A stretch of 22,921 bases of DNA from Patescibacteria group bacterium (GTDB lineage: Bacteria > Patescibacteriota > Saccharimonadia > Saccharimonadales > HK-STAS-PATE-42), in assembly GCA_030917805.1 (NCBI GenBank), contig JAUPUA010000080.1, positions 1-22,921 on the forward strand, read 5' to 3'. Both the position numbers and the translations under genes were made by a program. This document shows, piece by piece, positions 1 to 7,056 of the stretch; the first letter of the stretch is position 1; every line of letters begins with the position of its first letter. Under the pieces are notes generated by a model. The model worked only from the letters and a program-made list of their open reading frames with translations, was not told the DNA's origin and ran no database searches.

Positions 1-1558
1 CTGGAGCGACTCTTCTGGTTGGTAGTTCGGCCTCTATTTTGTTGTAGCCATAGAGGCGTCCGACTTCTTCGATAATGTCTTCATCAATTTCGAGATCTTT
101 TCGCCAGAACGGTGGAGTTACGCAAACTTCATCAAGCATATCGTGAGAATATATCTCTACATAATTCAGAATATCAGAGATTTGCTCACGGCTAAGCTTA
201 AGGCCGAGTATCTTGTTTATTTTTTCTACTTTGATAGTTAAGTGATCATACTCAAACTCCTCTTTTTGTTGATCAAGTACTTCTCCACTCTTTGCCTCTG
301 GAATGAGCTCTTGAATCATTTGCACAGCTTTTAGCAATACAGTTAGAGTAGGAGCTTCTGGCTGACCTTTTGTGTAGCGAGTAACAGCATCGGTAAAGAT
401 TCCGTGACGCATGGAGGTTCTACGAATTGCGTACATATTGAAAGTTGCAGATTCTAAAACGATATTCGTAGTCGACTCGTCTACCTCAGAGTTTGCGCCG
501 CCCATTACCCCACCGATTGCAATCGGATCTTTTCCGTTGGTAATTACAATATCAGCCTTGCTCAGCTTAATGCTTTTTCCATTTAGGATTTTAATGTTTT
601 CATCTTTTTTAGCAGATCTGACCAATATCTTGGAAGATTTGATCTTGTCGTAATCAAAAGCATGTAGAGGTTGGCCAGTTAATATCATCATATAGTTGGT
701 GATATCAACGATGTTATTGATTGGGCGGATGCCAAGTCGTGTTAGATAGGCTTTGAGCCAGATTGGGCTGGTTTCTATTTTGACGCCTTCGATGCAAACT
801 GCACTGTAGCGAGGAACGAGTTCTGGAATTTGATTATCGAGCTCTAATTTAAGTCTAGACTCTCCCTTTGGTACTTTGGGCTTAAAGTTCTTGTACCACT
901 CTGGAGATTTAAAGTTGATGCCCTGAATTCCAGCAACTTCGCGGGCGATTCCAAGATGTCCGAAGCAATCTGGACGATGAGTAAACATCTTGTTTTCGAA
1001 GTCGACAATGATGTCCTCCAGATTGTAGAGTTTTTTAAATGGTGTGCCTGGCTTTAGGAGTTCTAACTCAACCTCACCTTCTTTGATTTCTAGAATTCCT
1101 CCATGATCGTAGCTTAAGCTTAGCTCTTTTTCAGAACCTAGCATTCCGTTGCTCTCGACTCCTCTAAGCTTAATTTTAGAAAGAACAAAGGGCTCTTTGT
1201 CATCACATGTTGATGGAACAGTAGAGCCTGGTGATATCCACGCGACAATAAGGCCTTCTCTAGCGTTTGGAGCCCCACAAACCACCTGGATTAGTCCATC
1301 TTGATCGCGCTCTACATCTTTAGCTGCTCCGCCATCATCAATTAAGCAGATATTAAGTTTATCGGCGTCTGGATGTTTAGTTATCTTAGAAATTCTAGCA
1401 ACGTACACTCCTTTATACCTTGCCCCCCAGTCGATGATCTCGTCAAAAGCCCCAATTTGAGAGTTCAGTTTTTCGGCAAGCTCAGAACTACTAAGCTTAA
1501 GAATCCTAGAAAGATCTTCTGTAGAGTTTTGTTGGCCTAGTTTAAATGAATACTTCAT
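1..1558 (-). CDS. pheT: Phenylalanyl-tRNA synthetase beta subunit, partial (C-terminus beyond left edge)
   Basis: Beta chain of the heterotetrameric enzyme that charges tRNA-Phe in the cytoplasm. The ATG at 1558 opens with a typical PheT N-terminus (MKYSFKLGQQNS), followed at roughly residues 45-150 by a tRNA-binding EMAP/OB domain containing VVCGAPNAREGL and SNGMLGSEKEL. The B3/4 editing region (residues about 210-400) shows NNIVDITNYMM and GQPLHAFDYDKI, and a B5-type region ends with EEVGRLYGYNKIEAELPTRRVA. About 519 codons are in the window; the catalytic-like core and the ferredoxin-fold anticodon-binding domain lie outside. It starts 4 bases after the pheS stop, so the two are cotranscribed. 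Family assignment is secure. The gene carries four TAAGCTTA palindromes (193, 1115, 1165, 1492). Confidence 0.95.
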   Translation of the reverse strand, partial: MKYSFKLGQQNSTEDLSRILKLSSSELAEKLNSQIGAFDEIIDWGARYKGVYVARISKITKHPDADKLNICLIDDGGAAKDVERDQDGLIQVVCGAPNAREGLIVAWISPGSTVPSTCDDKEPFVLSKIKLRGVESNGMLGSEKELSLSYDHGGILEIKEGEVELELLKPGTPFKKLYNLEDIIVDFENKMFTHRPDCFGHLGIAREVAGIQGINFKSPEWYKNFKPKVPKGESRLKLELDNQIPELVPRYSAVCIEGVKIETSPIWLKAYLTRLGIRPINNIVDITNYMMILTGQPLHAFDYDKIKSSKILVRSAKKDENIKILNGKSIKLSKADIVITNGKDPIAIGGVMGGANSEVDESTTNIVLESATFNMYAIRRTSMRHGIFTDAVTRYTKGQPEAPTLTVLLKAVQMIQELIPEAKSGEVLDQQKEEFEYDHLTIKVEKINKILGLKLSREQISDILNYVEIYSHDMLDEVCVTPPFWRKDLEIDEDIIEEVGRLYGYNKIEAELPTRRVAP

Positions 1559-1562
1559 AGAT

Positions 1563-2552
1563 TTAAAATTGTTTTAGGAACTTAAGCTTAGCAGAATGGA
1601 AGAGGCGGACGTCCTCTACCCCATATTTCATCATTATTAGACGTTCGATTCCACAACCAAAGGCGAAGCCAGAATACTTTTTACTGTCGATTCCCGCCAT
1701 TTCTAAAACATTTGGGTGGATCATTCCACAACCTAAAAGCTCTATCCAGCCTGACTGCGAGCAGATGTGACAGCCTTCTTTTTCGCAGAATGGGCACGAA
1801 AGGGCGAATTCAAAGCTAGGCTCTGTGAACGGAAAGTAGAAGGGGTTTATTCTGGTCTCTACTTCTTTGCCGTAATATGCCGAGAGGAAAGTTTTAAGGG
1901 TTGCAATAAGATTGCCGACATTTACATTCTCGTCCACATAGATCCCTTCGACCTGATAAAAAGTGTGTTCGTGGCGTGCATCAACATCTTCATTGCGGTA
2001 ACATCGATCAGGTACTGCAGCAGCAATCGGTCGACCTTCTTTGAGATCGCCTTTTCTTAGGCTGAGTATCCGGCTTTGCATTGTAGAGGTATGTGCAGGG
2101 GCGACTAGCTCTTCGCCTTCTTCTGCTTCAGTTACAAAAGTATCGTAGTCATCTCGAGCTGGATGATCCTCTGGAAAGTTGAGCGATGTAAACATGTGCC
2201 AAGCATCATCGAGATTGCGTGATTCAAAGATCTCAAAACCAATTGAGTTGAATATTTCTGAAACTTTTTCTATCTCTTTTGAGATTGGATGGATACTTCC
2301 TTGCTCTGCTTTTAGAAATTCTGGCTTCTTGGCATTAACATCAAATGGGGCCGTGACATCTAATTGTAGATTTTTAGTGTCATTAGATCTTAAATCATCA
2401 TCTGCATTAGAGGTAACCCAAGAGTTAACTTCAACTTTAAGCTTATTTATAGCTTGACCTAGATCCTTCTTTTGATCTTCAGCAGCTTTTGGTAAAAGTT
2501 CATAAAGCGATTTCAGGGTGGGTGATTTTAGGATACGAGACTTGTCGTCCAA
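1563..2552 (-). CDS. pheS: Phenylalanyl-tRNA synthetase alpha subunit, with a damaged or unusual start
   Basis: Catalytic alpha chain, a class II aminoacyl-tRNA synthetase. Visible motifs include HPARDDYDTF, the motif-2 region with HTSTMQSR and RCYRNEDVDARHEHTFYQVEG-type residues, the GWIELLGCGMIHPNVL block, motif 3 GFAFGCGIERL and the C-terminal FLKQF. A CPFC/CHIC cysteine pair near residues 257-265 resembles the small zinc-knuckle insert seen in some PheS. The listed start is a TTG at 2552 and gives 329 residues. Comparison with E. coli PheS suggests about 20 coiled-coil residues are missing. They are encoded directly upstream, in frame from an ATG at 2612, but the third codon there is TAA. 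So either translation begins at TTG, or the stop is an error or mutation. pheT follows after 4 bases. Confidence 0.93.
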   Translation of the reverse strand: MDDKSRILKSPTLKSLYELLPKAAEDQKKDLGQAINKLKVEVNSWVTSNADDDLRSNDTKNLQLDVTAPFDVNAKKPEFLKAEQGSIHPISKEIEKVSEIFNSIGFEIFESRNLDDAWHMFTSLNFPEDHPARDDYDTFVTEAEEGEELVAPAHTSTMQSRILSLRKGDLKEGRPIAAAVPDRCYRNEDVDARHEHTFYQVEGIYVDENVNVGNLIATLKTFLSAYYGKEVETRINPFYFPFTEPSFEFALSCPFCEKEGCHICSQSGWIELLGCGMIHPNVLEMAGIDSKKYSGFAFGCGIERLIMMKYGVEDVRLFHSAKLKFLKQF

Positions 2553-2612
2553 GCTTTTTAGCTCAGCCTCTAACTTGTGTTTAGCCTTAGCGACCTCTTT
2601 TATTTAATCCAT
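2553..2612 (-). other. Natural pheS N-terminus interrupted by TAA at codon 3
   Basis: On the minus strand the sequence reads ATG GAT TAA ATA AAA GAG, then continues open and in frame as IKEVAKAKHKLEAELKSLDDKS into pheS. That stretch looks like the usual helical PheS N-terminus. The only interruption is TAA at 2604-2606. A single base change from CAA, AAA or GAA would restore an ordinary 349-residue protein starting at 2612. The ATG also sits at the right distance below a -10 box at 2630-2635. Whether this is a sequencing error, a strain mutation or a real feature cannot be told from one sequence. Confidence 0.7.
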
Positions 2613-2629
2613 TTTTATACTCTTCTTAT

Positions 2630-2663
2630 ATTTTACAACAGAGTGCGCTGTTTGTGCTAAAAT
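2630..2663. promoter_or_regulatory. Divergent back-to-back -10 elements for pheST and the small membrane protein
   Basis: TAAAAT at 2658-2663 (plus) lies 6 bases before the ATG at 2670. Its mirror image, TAAAAT on the minus strand (2630-2635), lies 17 bases before the pheS ATG at 2612. The two boxes form the ends of an imperfect palindrome, so each promoter's upstream region overlaps the other's. Simultaneous occupancy by two polymerases looks unlikely. No convincing -35 boxes are seen. Confidence 0.5.
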
Positions 2664-2669
2664 ATAGAT

Positions 2670-2936
2670 ATGGAAACAGCATTCAATATCTTAGTGATTA
2701 TTCTTAGTTCATTCTTAGCAATCTTTTTGATTCTCGGAATTATTATTTTGCTATATGCATACAAACTAGCAAAGGCTGCCAAAAAGATTGGGGCTCAGGC
2801 AGAATCAACCGTAAAAGATGCACAGGACTTTATGCACGGAGTTAAAAATACTGTTGCCCCAGCTTTTGCCGCTAAATTGCTTACTCAAGCAGTTAAGAAC
2901 TTTACTAAACGTAGCAAAGTAAAAGTTAAGAAATAG
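2670..2936 (+). CDS. Small single-pass membrane protein, unknown function
   Basis: An 88-residue protein. Residues 5-32 form one very hydrophobic helix (ILVIILSSFLAIFLILGIII), followed by an amphipathic, alanine- and lysine-rich segment and a strongly basic tail (RSKVKVKK). The N-terminus is probably outside and the basic tail cytoplasmic. The overall plan resembles short YtxH- or DUF948-like envelope proteins, but no diagnostic motif is present, so no function is assigned. The ATG is supported by a -10 box ending 6 bases upstream. yebC follows 54 bases downstream with its own promoter-like box. Confidence 0.75.
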   Translation: METAFNILVIILSSFLAIFLILGIIILLYAYKLAKAAKKIGAQAESTVKDAQDFMHGVKNTVAPAFAAKLLTQAVKNFTKRSKVKVKK

Positions 2937-2965
2937 TAACCCTTTAATAATGAAATGTTCGGCTG

Positions 2966-2974
2966 TGTTAAAAT
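2966..2974 (+). promoter_or_regulatory. Extended -10 box for yebC (TGT TAAAAT)
   Basis: TG plus one base precedes TAAAAT at 2969-2974. The yebC ATG is 16 bases further on, so the leader would be about 9 bases and has no Shine-Dalgarno. Confidence 0.5.
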
Positions 2975-2990
2975 AGTTGGATAATATTTT

Positions 2991-3695
2991 ATGTCAGGAC
3001 ATAGCAAGTGGGCGACAATTAAGCGCCAAAAAGATGTAAAAGACTCTAAAAGAGGCGCTCTTTTTACGAGAATTGGTAACCAGCTTGCCATGGCGGCAAG
3101 AGCGGGGTCAGATCCGTCCACTAATCCAGGACTGGCTGCGGCAATTGAAAAAGCAAAATCTGCGAATATGCCGCTAAGCAACATTGAACGAGCTGTTAGG
3201 CGTGTGGCGGACAAGGATGCGGCTCAGCTAGAGGAGATCTTATACGAAGGCTACGGGCCAGCCGGAGTTGCCGTAATGGTTGAATGCGCAACCGATAATA
3301 AGAATAGAACCTACCCAGAAGTTAAGCACGCATTCTCTAAGTTCGGCGGAAGCATTGCCGAAGGAGGAAGCGTTGCTTTTCAGTTTGAACGAAAAGGTGT
3401 AATTATTGTTAAGGCATCTGGAGAAGATGCACTCTTGGAGGTCTTAGAAGCTGGCGTAATTGACGCTAACGAGGAAGAAGAAATAATCGTTGCCTTTACC
3501 GAACCAAAAGAGCTACATAATGTTAGAAAGAAGCTCAATAATGCTGGCTTAGAAACCGAAAGTGCTGAACTAAGTTACCAGCCTAAAAACACTGTAGAAA
3601 TTGACGAAGAAGCCAGTACAAAGCTAGAAAAGATAATCGATGCGCTAGAAGATTTGCAGGATGTGGTAAACGTTAGCCATAACGCGGTTGGTTAG
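2991..3695 (+). CDS. yebC: YebC/PmpR-family protein
   Basis: A 234-residue member of the YebC/TACO1 family, near the usual 240-250. Such proteins are described as DNA-binding transcriptional regulators, and more recently as translation factors that relieve ribosome stalling at proline stretches. The family N-terminus MSGHSKWATIKRQKDVKDSKRG is nearly invariant. It is followed by LAMAARAGSDPSTNPGL, ANMPLSNIERAV, EGYGPAGVAVMVE, TDNKNRT and the FSKFGGSIAEGGSVAFQF block. The C-terminal domain is complete, ending at TAG 3695. The context does not show a regulated target; the gene simply follows a small membrane protein. Family assignment is firm, but which role dominates in this organism is open. 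Confidence 0.95.
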   Translation: MSGHSKWATIKRQKDVKDSKRGALFTRIGNQLAMAARAGSDPSTNPGLAAAIEKAKSANMPLSNIERAVRRVADKDAAQLEEILYEGYGPAGVAVMVECATDNKNRTYPEVKHAFSKFGGSIAEGGSVAFQFERKGVIIVKASGEDALLEVLEAGVIDANEEEEIIVAFTEPKELHNVRKKLNNAGLETESAELSYQPKNTVEIDEEASTKLEKIIDALEDLQDVVNVSHNAVG

Positions 3696-3713
3696 GTGGG
3701 TACTGCATATATC

Positions 3714-4298
3714 CTATAGAACAAAACCCATCATAGGTTGAACATCTAGTTTCACTACATCATCAGGACCAACTAAGATGTTATCCGCAGCAGAATCCAT
3801 ATAAAGACTGTGGCCCGGGAACATACTGCTAAAGGCGGCTTCACAATGCTGATCAACCTCGTCTAGTAGGCTCTTGGGAGCATCATGGCTTCGGCCTTTT
3901 CCTTCGTAGCTCATTACCACTATGTTACCGTTTGTGCTACTTAGGGCACCTAGATAAACGGGTGTTCTTACTACATCCGTGAAACCCACTGGAGTTTGGG
4001 CAAACTCTAGTGCAACCGAGAGAGATAAGTTGGCAGTTAACCAGCCCAGACCGGTATGGCTTGGCATATCAGTGCCCTCAGTTACACGTAATGCATAGTG
4101 TCCATACCTATAGACTTTAGCTGCACCAGTCTCTCTACGACCTTCACCAACTAACTCTAAACTTAAACCGGGGTTCACACCAAACAAAAGGTTAACTACT
4201 TCTGGATCGGGTTGTTCCGGCAATAGTAAAACGCCCCTATCAGTCCCTTCAAAAGACCACATAACAGATTGGTCTGGAGTCATTCCTATTTTAGTCAT
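3714..4298 (-). CDS. Hypothetical protein with kinase-like catalytic-loop motifs
   Basis: A 194-residue protein I do not recognise as a named family. Near the C-terminus it has D168-x4-N173, in the stretch MDSAADNILV, followed 12 residues after the Asn by D185 in VVKLDVQ. This spacing matches the catalytic loop (D-x4-N) and metal-binding Asp (DFG position) of protein- and aminoglycoside-kinase folds. An earlier strand KVYRYGHYALRV (61-72) could be the nucleotide-binding strand, but the expected Lys would be Arg71. The protein ends nine residues after D185, so there is no activation segment or C-lobe. If the resemblance is real, it is a truncated or pseudokinase-like domain. No membrane segment is seen. 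It converges with yebC and has its own extended -10. Confidence 0.6.
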   Translation of the reverse strand: MTKIGMTPDQSVMWSFEGTDRGVLLLPEQPDPEVVNLLFGVNPGLSLELVGEGRRETGAAKVYRYGHYALRVTEGTDMPSHTGLGWLTANLSLSVALEFAQTPVGFTDVVRTPVYLGALSSTNGNIVVMSYEGKGRSHDAPKSLLDEVDQHCEAAFSSMFPGHSLYMDSAADNILVGPDDVVKLDVQPMMGFVL

Positions 4299-4309
4299 AA
4301 TTCTTATTT

Positions 4310-4318
4310 ATTATAACA
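4310..4318 (-). promoter_or_regulatory. Extended -10 box (TGT TATAAT) for the kinase-like gene
   Basis: Minus-strand TGT followed by TATAAT (4310-4315) lies 11 bases before the ATG at 4298. It is a consensus -10 with the TGn extension and implies a leader of only a few bases. Confidence 0.55.
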
Positions 4319-4353
4319 TTGCAATTACTATAAAGTCAATATTTGTAGTGAGA

Positions 4354-4359
4354 TATAAT
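4354..4359 (+). promoter_or_regulatory. -10 box (TATAAT) for rarA
   Basis: A perfect TATAAT ends 8 bases before the ATG at 4368, favouring that ATG over the in-frame TTG at 4359, which overlaps the box. The mRNA would be nearly leaderless. Confidence 0.55.
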
Positions 4360-4367
4360 TGGGGTTA

Positions 4368-5540
4368 ATGAGGGAAGAGAAGATTATTGATGAGCCACTA
4401 GCTCAAAAGATGCGGCCAAAAGATTTGGCTAGTTTTGTTGGGCAAAAGCACTTGGTTGGTGAGAATAGCTTAATTTCTAAAATCTTAAAAGAGGGTTTAA
4501 TTGTAAACTTAATCTTATGGGGTCCCCCTGGTTCTGGTAAAACGACTTTAGCTAGAATTATTGCTGAAAGCAACGATGAGCACTTTATAGAACTCAGCGC
4601 AGTGAGTTCTGGCAAAAAAGATATAACTGAGGCTGTAGAGATTGCTAAAAAGAATTTGGAAGATGGTCGTAAAACGATTCTGTTTTTAGATGAGATCCAT
4701 AGGTTTAATAAAGCCCAGCAAGACTCTTTATTGCCTTATGTAGAGTCTGGGCTGCTCAATTTAATTGGAGCCACCACAGAGAATCCTAGTTTTGAAGTTA
4801 TAACTCCACTTTTAAGCAGATCTAAAGTGATTGTTTTGAATCAGCACGCAAAAGAAGATGTTTTAGAGATCTTATATATTGCTGTTACCCAAAAGGATTT
4901 TAAAGCGAAGATTGAACCAGATGCACTGGATCTTATTGCAGAGCTAAGTAGTGGGGATGCCAGAAGTGCTCTAAATACTCTAGAAATCGCCTCAAAACTT
5001 AGTAGAAAGATTACTAAAAAGGTTGTTTTTGAAGCTGCTCAGAAATCTGCTCCACAGTACGATAAGCTTGGAGAGAATCATTATGCACTGATATCAGCAT
5101 TCATAAAGAGTATGCGTGGAAGTGATCCTAGGGCAGCCCTTTATTACATGTCCAGAATGATAAATGCGGGCGAGGACCCTAAGTTTATTGCCCGCAGAAT
5201 GTTAATCTTCGCAAGTGAGGATATTGGAATCGTTGGGAATGGAGCGCTAAACCTAGCAACCTCCACTTTTCTAGCAGTTGAAAGGCTTGGTTATCCGGAG
5301 GCCAACTACCCGTTATTTCACTGTGCGTATGTTTTGAGTAAAGCAAAGAAGTCTAGAGAAGTGACCGATAAGATGAATGAGGCGATGGATCTAGCTAAAA
5401 GATACCCTGATAAACCCGTCCCCCTACATCTTAGAAATGCCAGTACTAAACTTAATAAAGATTTGGGTTATGGAAAAGATACTAAATGGGAGGCTGGCTT
5501 TGAGCACCCTAAAGGCTTTATGCCAGATGGAGTTGAGTAG
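4368..5540 (+). CDS. rarA: Replication-associated recombination protein A (RarA/MgsA AAA+ ATPase)
   Basis: A 390-residue AAA+ ATPase of the clamp-loader-like RarA/MgsA/WRNIP1 family, which acts at stalled replication forks. Residues 52-59 are Walker A (GPPGSGKT), 108-114 are Walker B with the family signature DEIHRFN, and KAQQDSLLPYVESG and GATTENPSFEV (sensor 1 region) follow. The C-terminal half has the typical tetramerisation and lid segments: GDPRAALYYMSRMINAGEDP, ARRMLIFASEDIG and PVPLHLRNA. Length is slightly under the usual 420-450. The ATG at 4368 is chosen over a TTG nine bases upstream because the -10 box overlaps that TTG. Its last 23 bases overlap the convergent gene ending at 5518. 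Confidence 0.95.
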   Translation: MREEKIIDEPLAQKMRPKDLASFVGQKHLVGENSLISKILKEGLIVNLILWGPPGSGKTTLARIIAESNDEHFIELSAVSSGKKDITEAVEIAKKNLEDGRKTILFLDEIHRFNKAQQDSLLPYVESGLLNLIGATTENPSFEVITPLLSRSKVIVLNQHAKEDVLEILYIAVTQKDFKAKIEPDALDLIAELSSGDARSALNTLEIASKLSRKITKKVVFEAAQKSAPQYDKLGENHYALISAFIKSMRGSDPRAALYYMSRMINAGEDPKFIARRMLIFASEDIGIVGNGALNLATSTFLAVERLGYPEANYPLFHCAYVLSKAKKSREVTDKMNEAMDLAKRYPDKPVPLHLRNASTKLNKDLGYGKDTKWEAGFEHPKGFMPDGVE

Positions 5541-5796
5541 ATTGCGAGGGCCATGCTTGAATGTAGCCAAGGTCGACCGTGGGGTCGGGTATATTTACTA
5601 AAAGCACCCCACCACTTCTAATTCTAGATTTAGCCATAGGCAATATACCTAAAAGATCTCTGGGCATTCCGGAAAGAGTTGCCGCCATATTAATTATAAG
5701 ATCTGGGTGGGTCGTTATACTTAGGGAATACGGTAACCTTTGCTCTTTCAAAAGTAGTGTTAGGTTCGAGGCAAATTCACCTAATAGAGGCCTCAC
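5518..5796 (-). CDS. Back half of a split hypothetical gene
   Basis: A 92-codon open stretch beginning at a GTG (5796), in exactly the same frame as the open stretch ending at 5803. Only one TAA (5803-5805) and two codons separate them, and reading through gives a continuous protein of about 160 residues. The encoded segment looks like real protein, with hydrophobic and helical stretches such as FASNLTLLLKEQ and SITTHPDLIINMAATLSG. The GTG overlaps a purine-rich GAGGAGGTG, so an independent start is possible, but that run is too close to act as a normal Shine-Dalgarno for this codon. No family recognised. Its end overlaps the rarA 3' end by 23 bases. Confidence 0.5.
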   Translation of the reverse strand: MRPLLGEFASNLTLLLKEQRLPYSLSITTHPDLIINMAATLSGMPRDLLGILPMAKSRIRSGGVLLVNIPDPTVDLGYIQAWPSQSTQLHLA

Positions 5797-5802
5797 CTCC
5801 TC

Positions 5803-6000
5803 TTAGATTAAAGCTCTCTGCCGATTCTTTGACTCCATAATGAAATCTAGTTCAGTGAGATCAGCTATAGGCGCTGTAAGTGGGAAGTTGAGTTCTGGTG
5901 TACGATCAATCGTTCCTGCCCACCACAGTCCAGTGGCTTCATATACGTCGTTTGCTTTGTCGATTGACTTAAGCCCGTTTGATTCAGGAGAATTTATCAT
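5803..6000 (-). CDS. Front half of a split hypothetical gene
   Basis: A 65-residue open frame from ATG 6000 to TAA 5803-5805 (MINSPESNGLKSIDKANDV to NRQRALI). It is not recognised and has no membrane segment or catalytic motif. The frame continues open immediately after the stop (EEVRPLLGEFASNL), so the pair is most simply one gene of about 160 codons with a nonsense codon at position 66; CAA to TAA would be a one-base change. A promoter-like TGT TATCAT box lies 6 bases upstream of the ATG, consistent with an expressed N-terminus. The alternative is two small cotranscribed genes. Confidence 0.5.
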   Translation of the reverse strand: MINSPESNGLKSIDKANDVYEATGLWWAGTIDRTPELNFPLTAPIADLTELDFIMESKNRQRALI

Positions 6001-6006
6001 AATGCT

Positions 6007-6015
6007 ATGATAACA
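6007..6015 (-). promoter_or_regulatory. Possible extended -10 (TGT TATCAT)
   Basis: Minus-strand TGT TATCAT lies 6 bases before the ATG at 6000. It matches the placement seen at other genes here but has one mismatch to TATAAT. Confidence 0.35.
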
Positions 6016-6037
6016 TTAATAGAGGTTCAGGTCAATG

Positions 6038-6994
6038 TTAGCTTAAAAATGCTCTAACTTCCTCCAAGCTTTTGCACTCCATAAGCTTAACTCGTAAGTC
6101 GGAAGCGCCGTCGAAGTCGCGGATGTAGATTTTGAAGAAGCGTTTTAGAGGATCGTACTTCTTTTCTGGGTGATCCTTGAGCTCTTCTTCAAATAAGTCT
6201 AGATGATACTTAAGCATTTCAATTAACTCCTCTTTAGTGCCCTGCTTTGGTAAGTCTTGGAAGCAGAAGATGTTTTGGAAGATTCCGCGGCCGATCATGA
6301 CGCCGTCTAGGCTGTGTTCGTCTATTAGATCTTGCCCTTGTTGCCGGGTTAGGATATCTCCGTTGCCAATAATTAGGGTTTTTGGAGCAAGCTTGTCTCT
6401 AAGCCTAACGATGTTTGAAAAGAGCTCGTGATGTGCTGGGACCTTAGACATCTCTTTTTTGGTTCTGGCGTGAATAGTTAGAGCGACGATGTCTTGTTTG
6501 AGTAAGAACCCCAGCCACTCTGGCCATTCTTCTAGTTTTGAATAACCTAAGCGAGTTTTAACAGAAACTGGAAGGCCTCCAGCTTTTGCGGCTTGAATCA
6601 TCCTTCCTGCAAGTTCGGGATCTCGGATTAGCGCAGAACCAGAGGCATGTTTAGTGGCAGTTTTAACAGGACAACCCATATTAAGATCAATCCCATCAAA
6701 GCCCATCTTTTTGAGATCTATAGACATTTCAGCGACGTTTTCTGGGCTAGAGCTCCAAATCTGAGCAATAAGAGGCTTTTCTTCTGGGCGGAATTTAAGA
6801 CGGCGCCCAACGGCATGGTTGCCTTCCTTAGAGTTCCAGCCTTCAGCATTGGTGAACTCAGTGAAGAAGAGGTCTGGACGACCAGCTTTTATAACAACGC
6901 GGCGAAAGACCGTATCTGTTACTGCCTCCATTGGGGCCAGTGCAAAAAAGGGTTTGGGCAATTTCTGCCAAATAGTTTTCTTTTTGATAATCAT
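6038..6994 (-). CDS. dus: tRNA-dihydrouridine synthase (Dus family)
   Basis: A 318-residue FMN-dependent enzyme that reduces specific uridines in the tRNA D-loop to dihydrouridine using NADPH. The TIM-barrel N-terminus shows LAPMEAVTDTVFRR (19-32), the family form of APMxxVTDxxFR. The active-site block is GIDLNMGCPVKTATKHASGS, with C108 as the proton donor. Residues 143-150 (VSVKTRLG) supply the flavin-contacting Lys146. The later GNGDI and DGVMIGRGIF segments are the phosphate-binding end of the barrel. The C-terminal helical domain is present. Length matches the DusB group, but the exact target uridine cannot be read from sequence. It starts at ATG 6994, 7 bases below an extended -10, and carries a TAAGCTTA site at 6082. 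Confidence 0.93.
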   Translation of the reverse strand: MIIKKKTIWQKLPKPFFALAPMEAVTDTVFRRVVIKAGRPDLFFTEFTNAEGWNSKEGNHAVGRRLKFRPEEKPLIAQIWSSSPENVAEMSIDLKKMGFDGIDLNMGCPVKTATKHASGSALIRDPELAGRMIQAAKAGGLPVSVKTRLGYSKLEEWPEWLGFLLKQDIVALTIHARTKKEMSKVPAHHELFSNIVRLRDKLAPKTLIIGNGDILTRQQGQDLIDEHSLDGVMIGRGIFQNIFCFQDLPKQGTKEELIEMLKYHLDLFEEELKDHPEKKYDPLKRFFKIYIRDFDGASDLRVKLMECKSLEEVRAFLS

Positions 6995-7001
6995 TACTAC
7001 T

Positions 7002-7010
7002 ATTATAACA
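7002..7010 (-). promoter_or_regulatory. Extended -10 box (TGT TATAAT) for dus
   Basis: Minus-strand TGT TATAAT (TATAAT at 7002-7007) ends 7 bases before the ATG at 6994, which predicts a leaderless transcript. Confidence 0.55.
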
Positions 7011-7034
7011 GCGCCGAACCACTTAAGCCTTTTA

Positions 7035-7043
7035 TGTTAAAAT
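7035..7043 (+). promoter_or_regulatory. Extended -10 box (TGT TAAAAT) for the membrane-protein gene
   Basis: TGT TAAAAT (TAAAAT at 7038-7043) lies 13 bases before the ATG at 7057. It is divergent from the dus promoter within the same 62-base gap. Confidence 0.5.
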
Positions 7044-7056
7044 TTAAAGTTAATAG

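Noticed and set aside
5579..5612. Inverted repeat GTGGGGT/ACCCCAC as a terminator or operator
   Set aside because: It is inside an open frame with a 20-base loop and no T-run; chance is sufficient.
2604..5805. Reassignment of TAA to a sense codon, from the two in-frame TAAs (2604-2606 and 5803-5805)
   Set aside because: TAA ends many intact genes here (pheS, dus, the mutarotase, nusB, rpmF, rnc and others) at the expected lengths, so the standard code applies.
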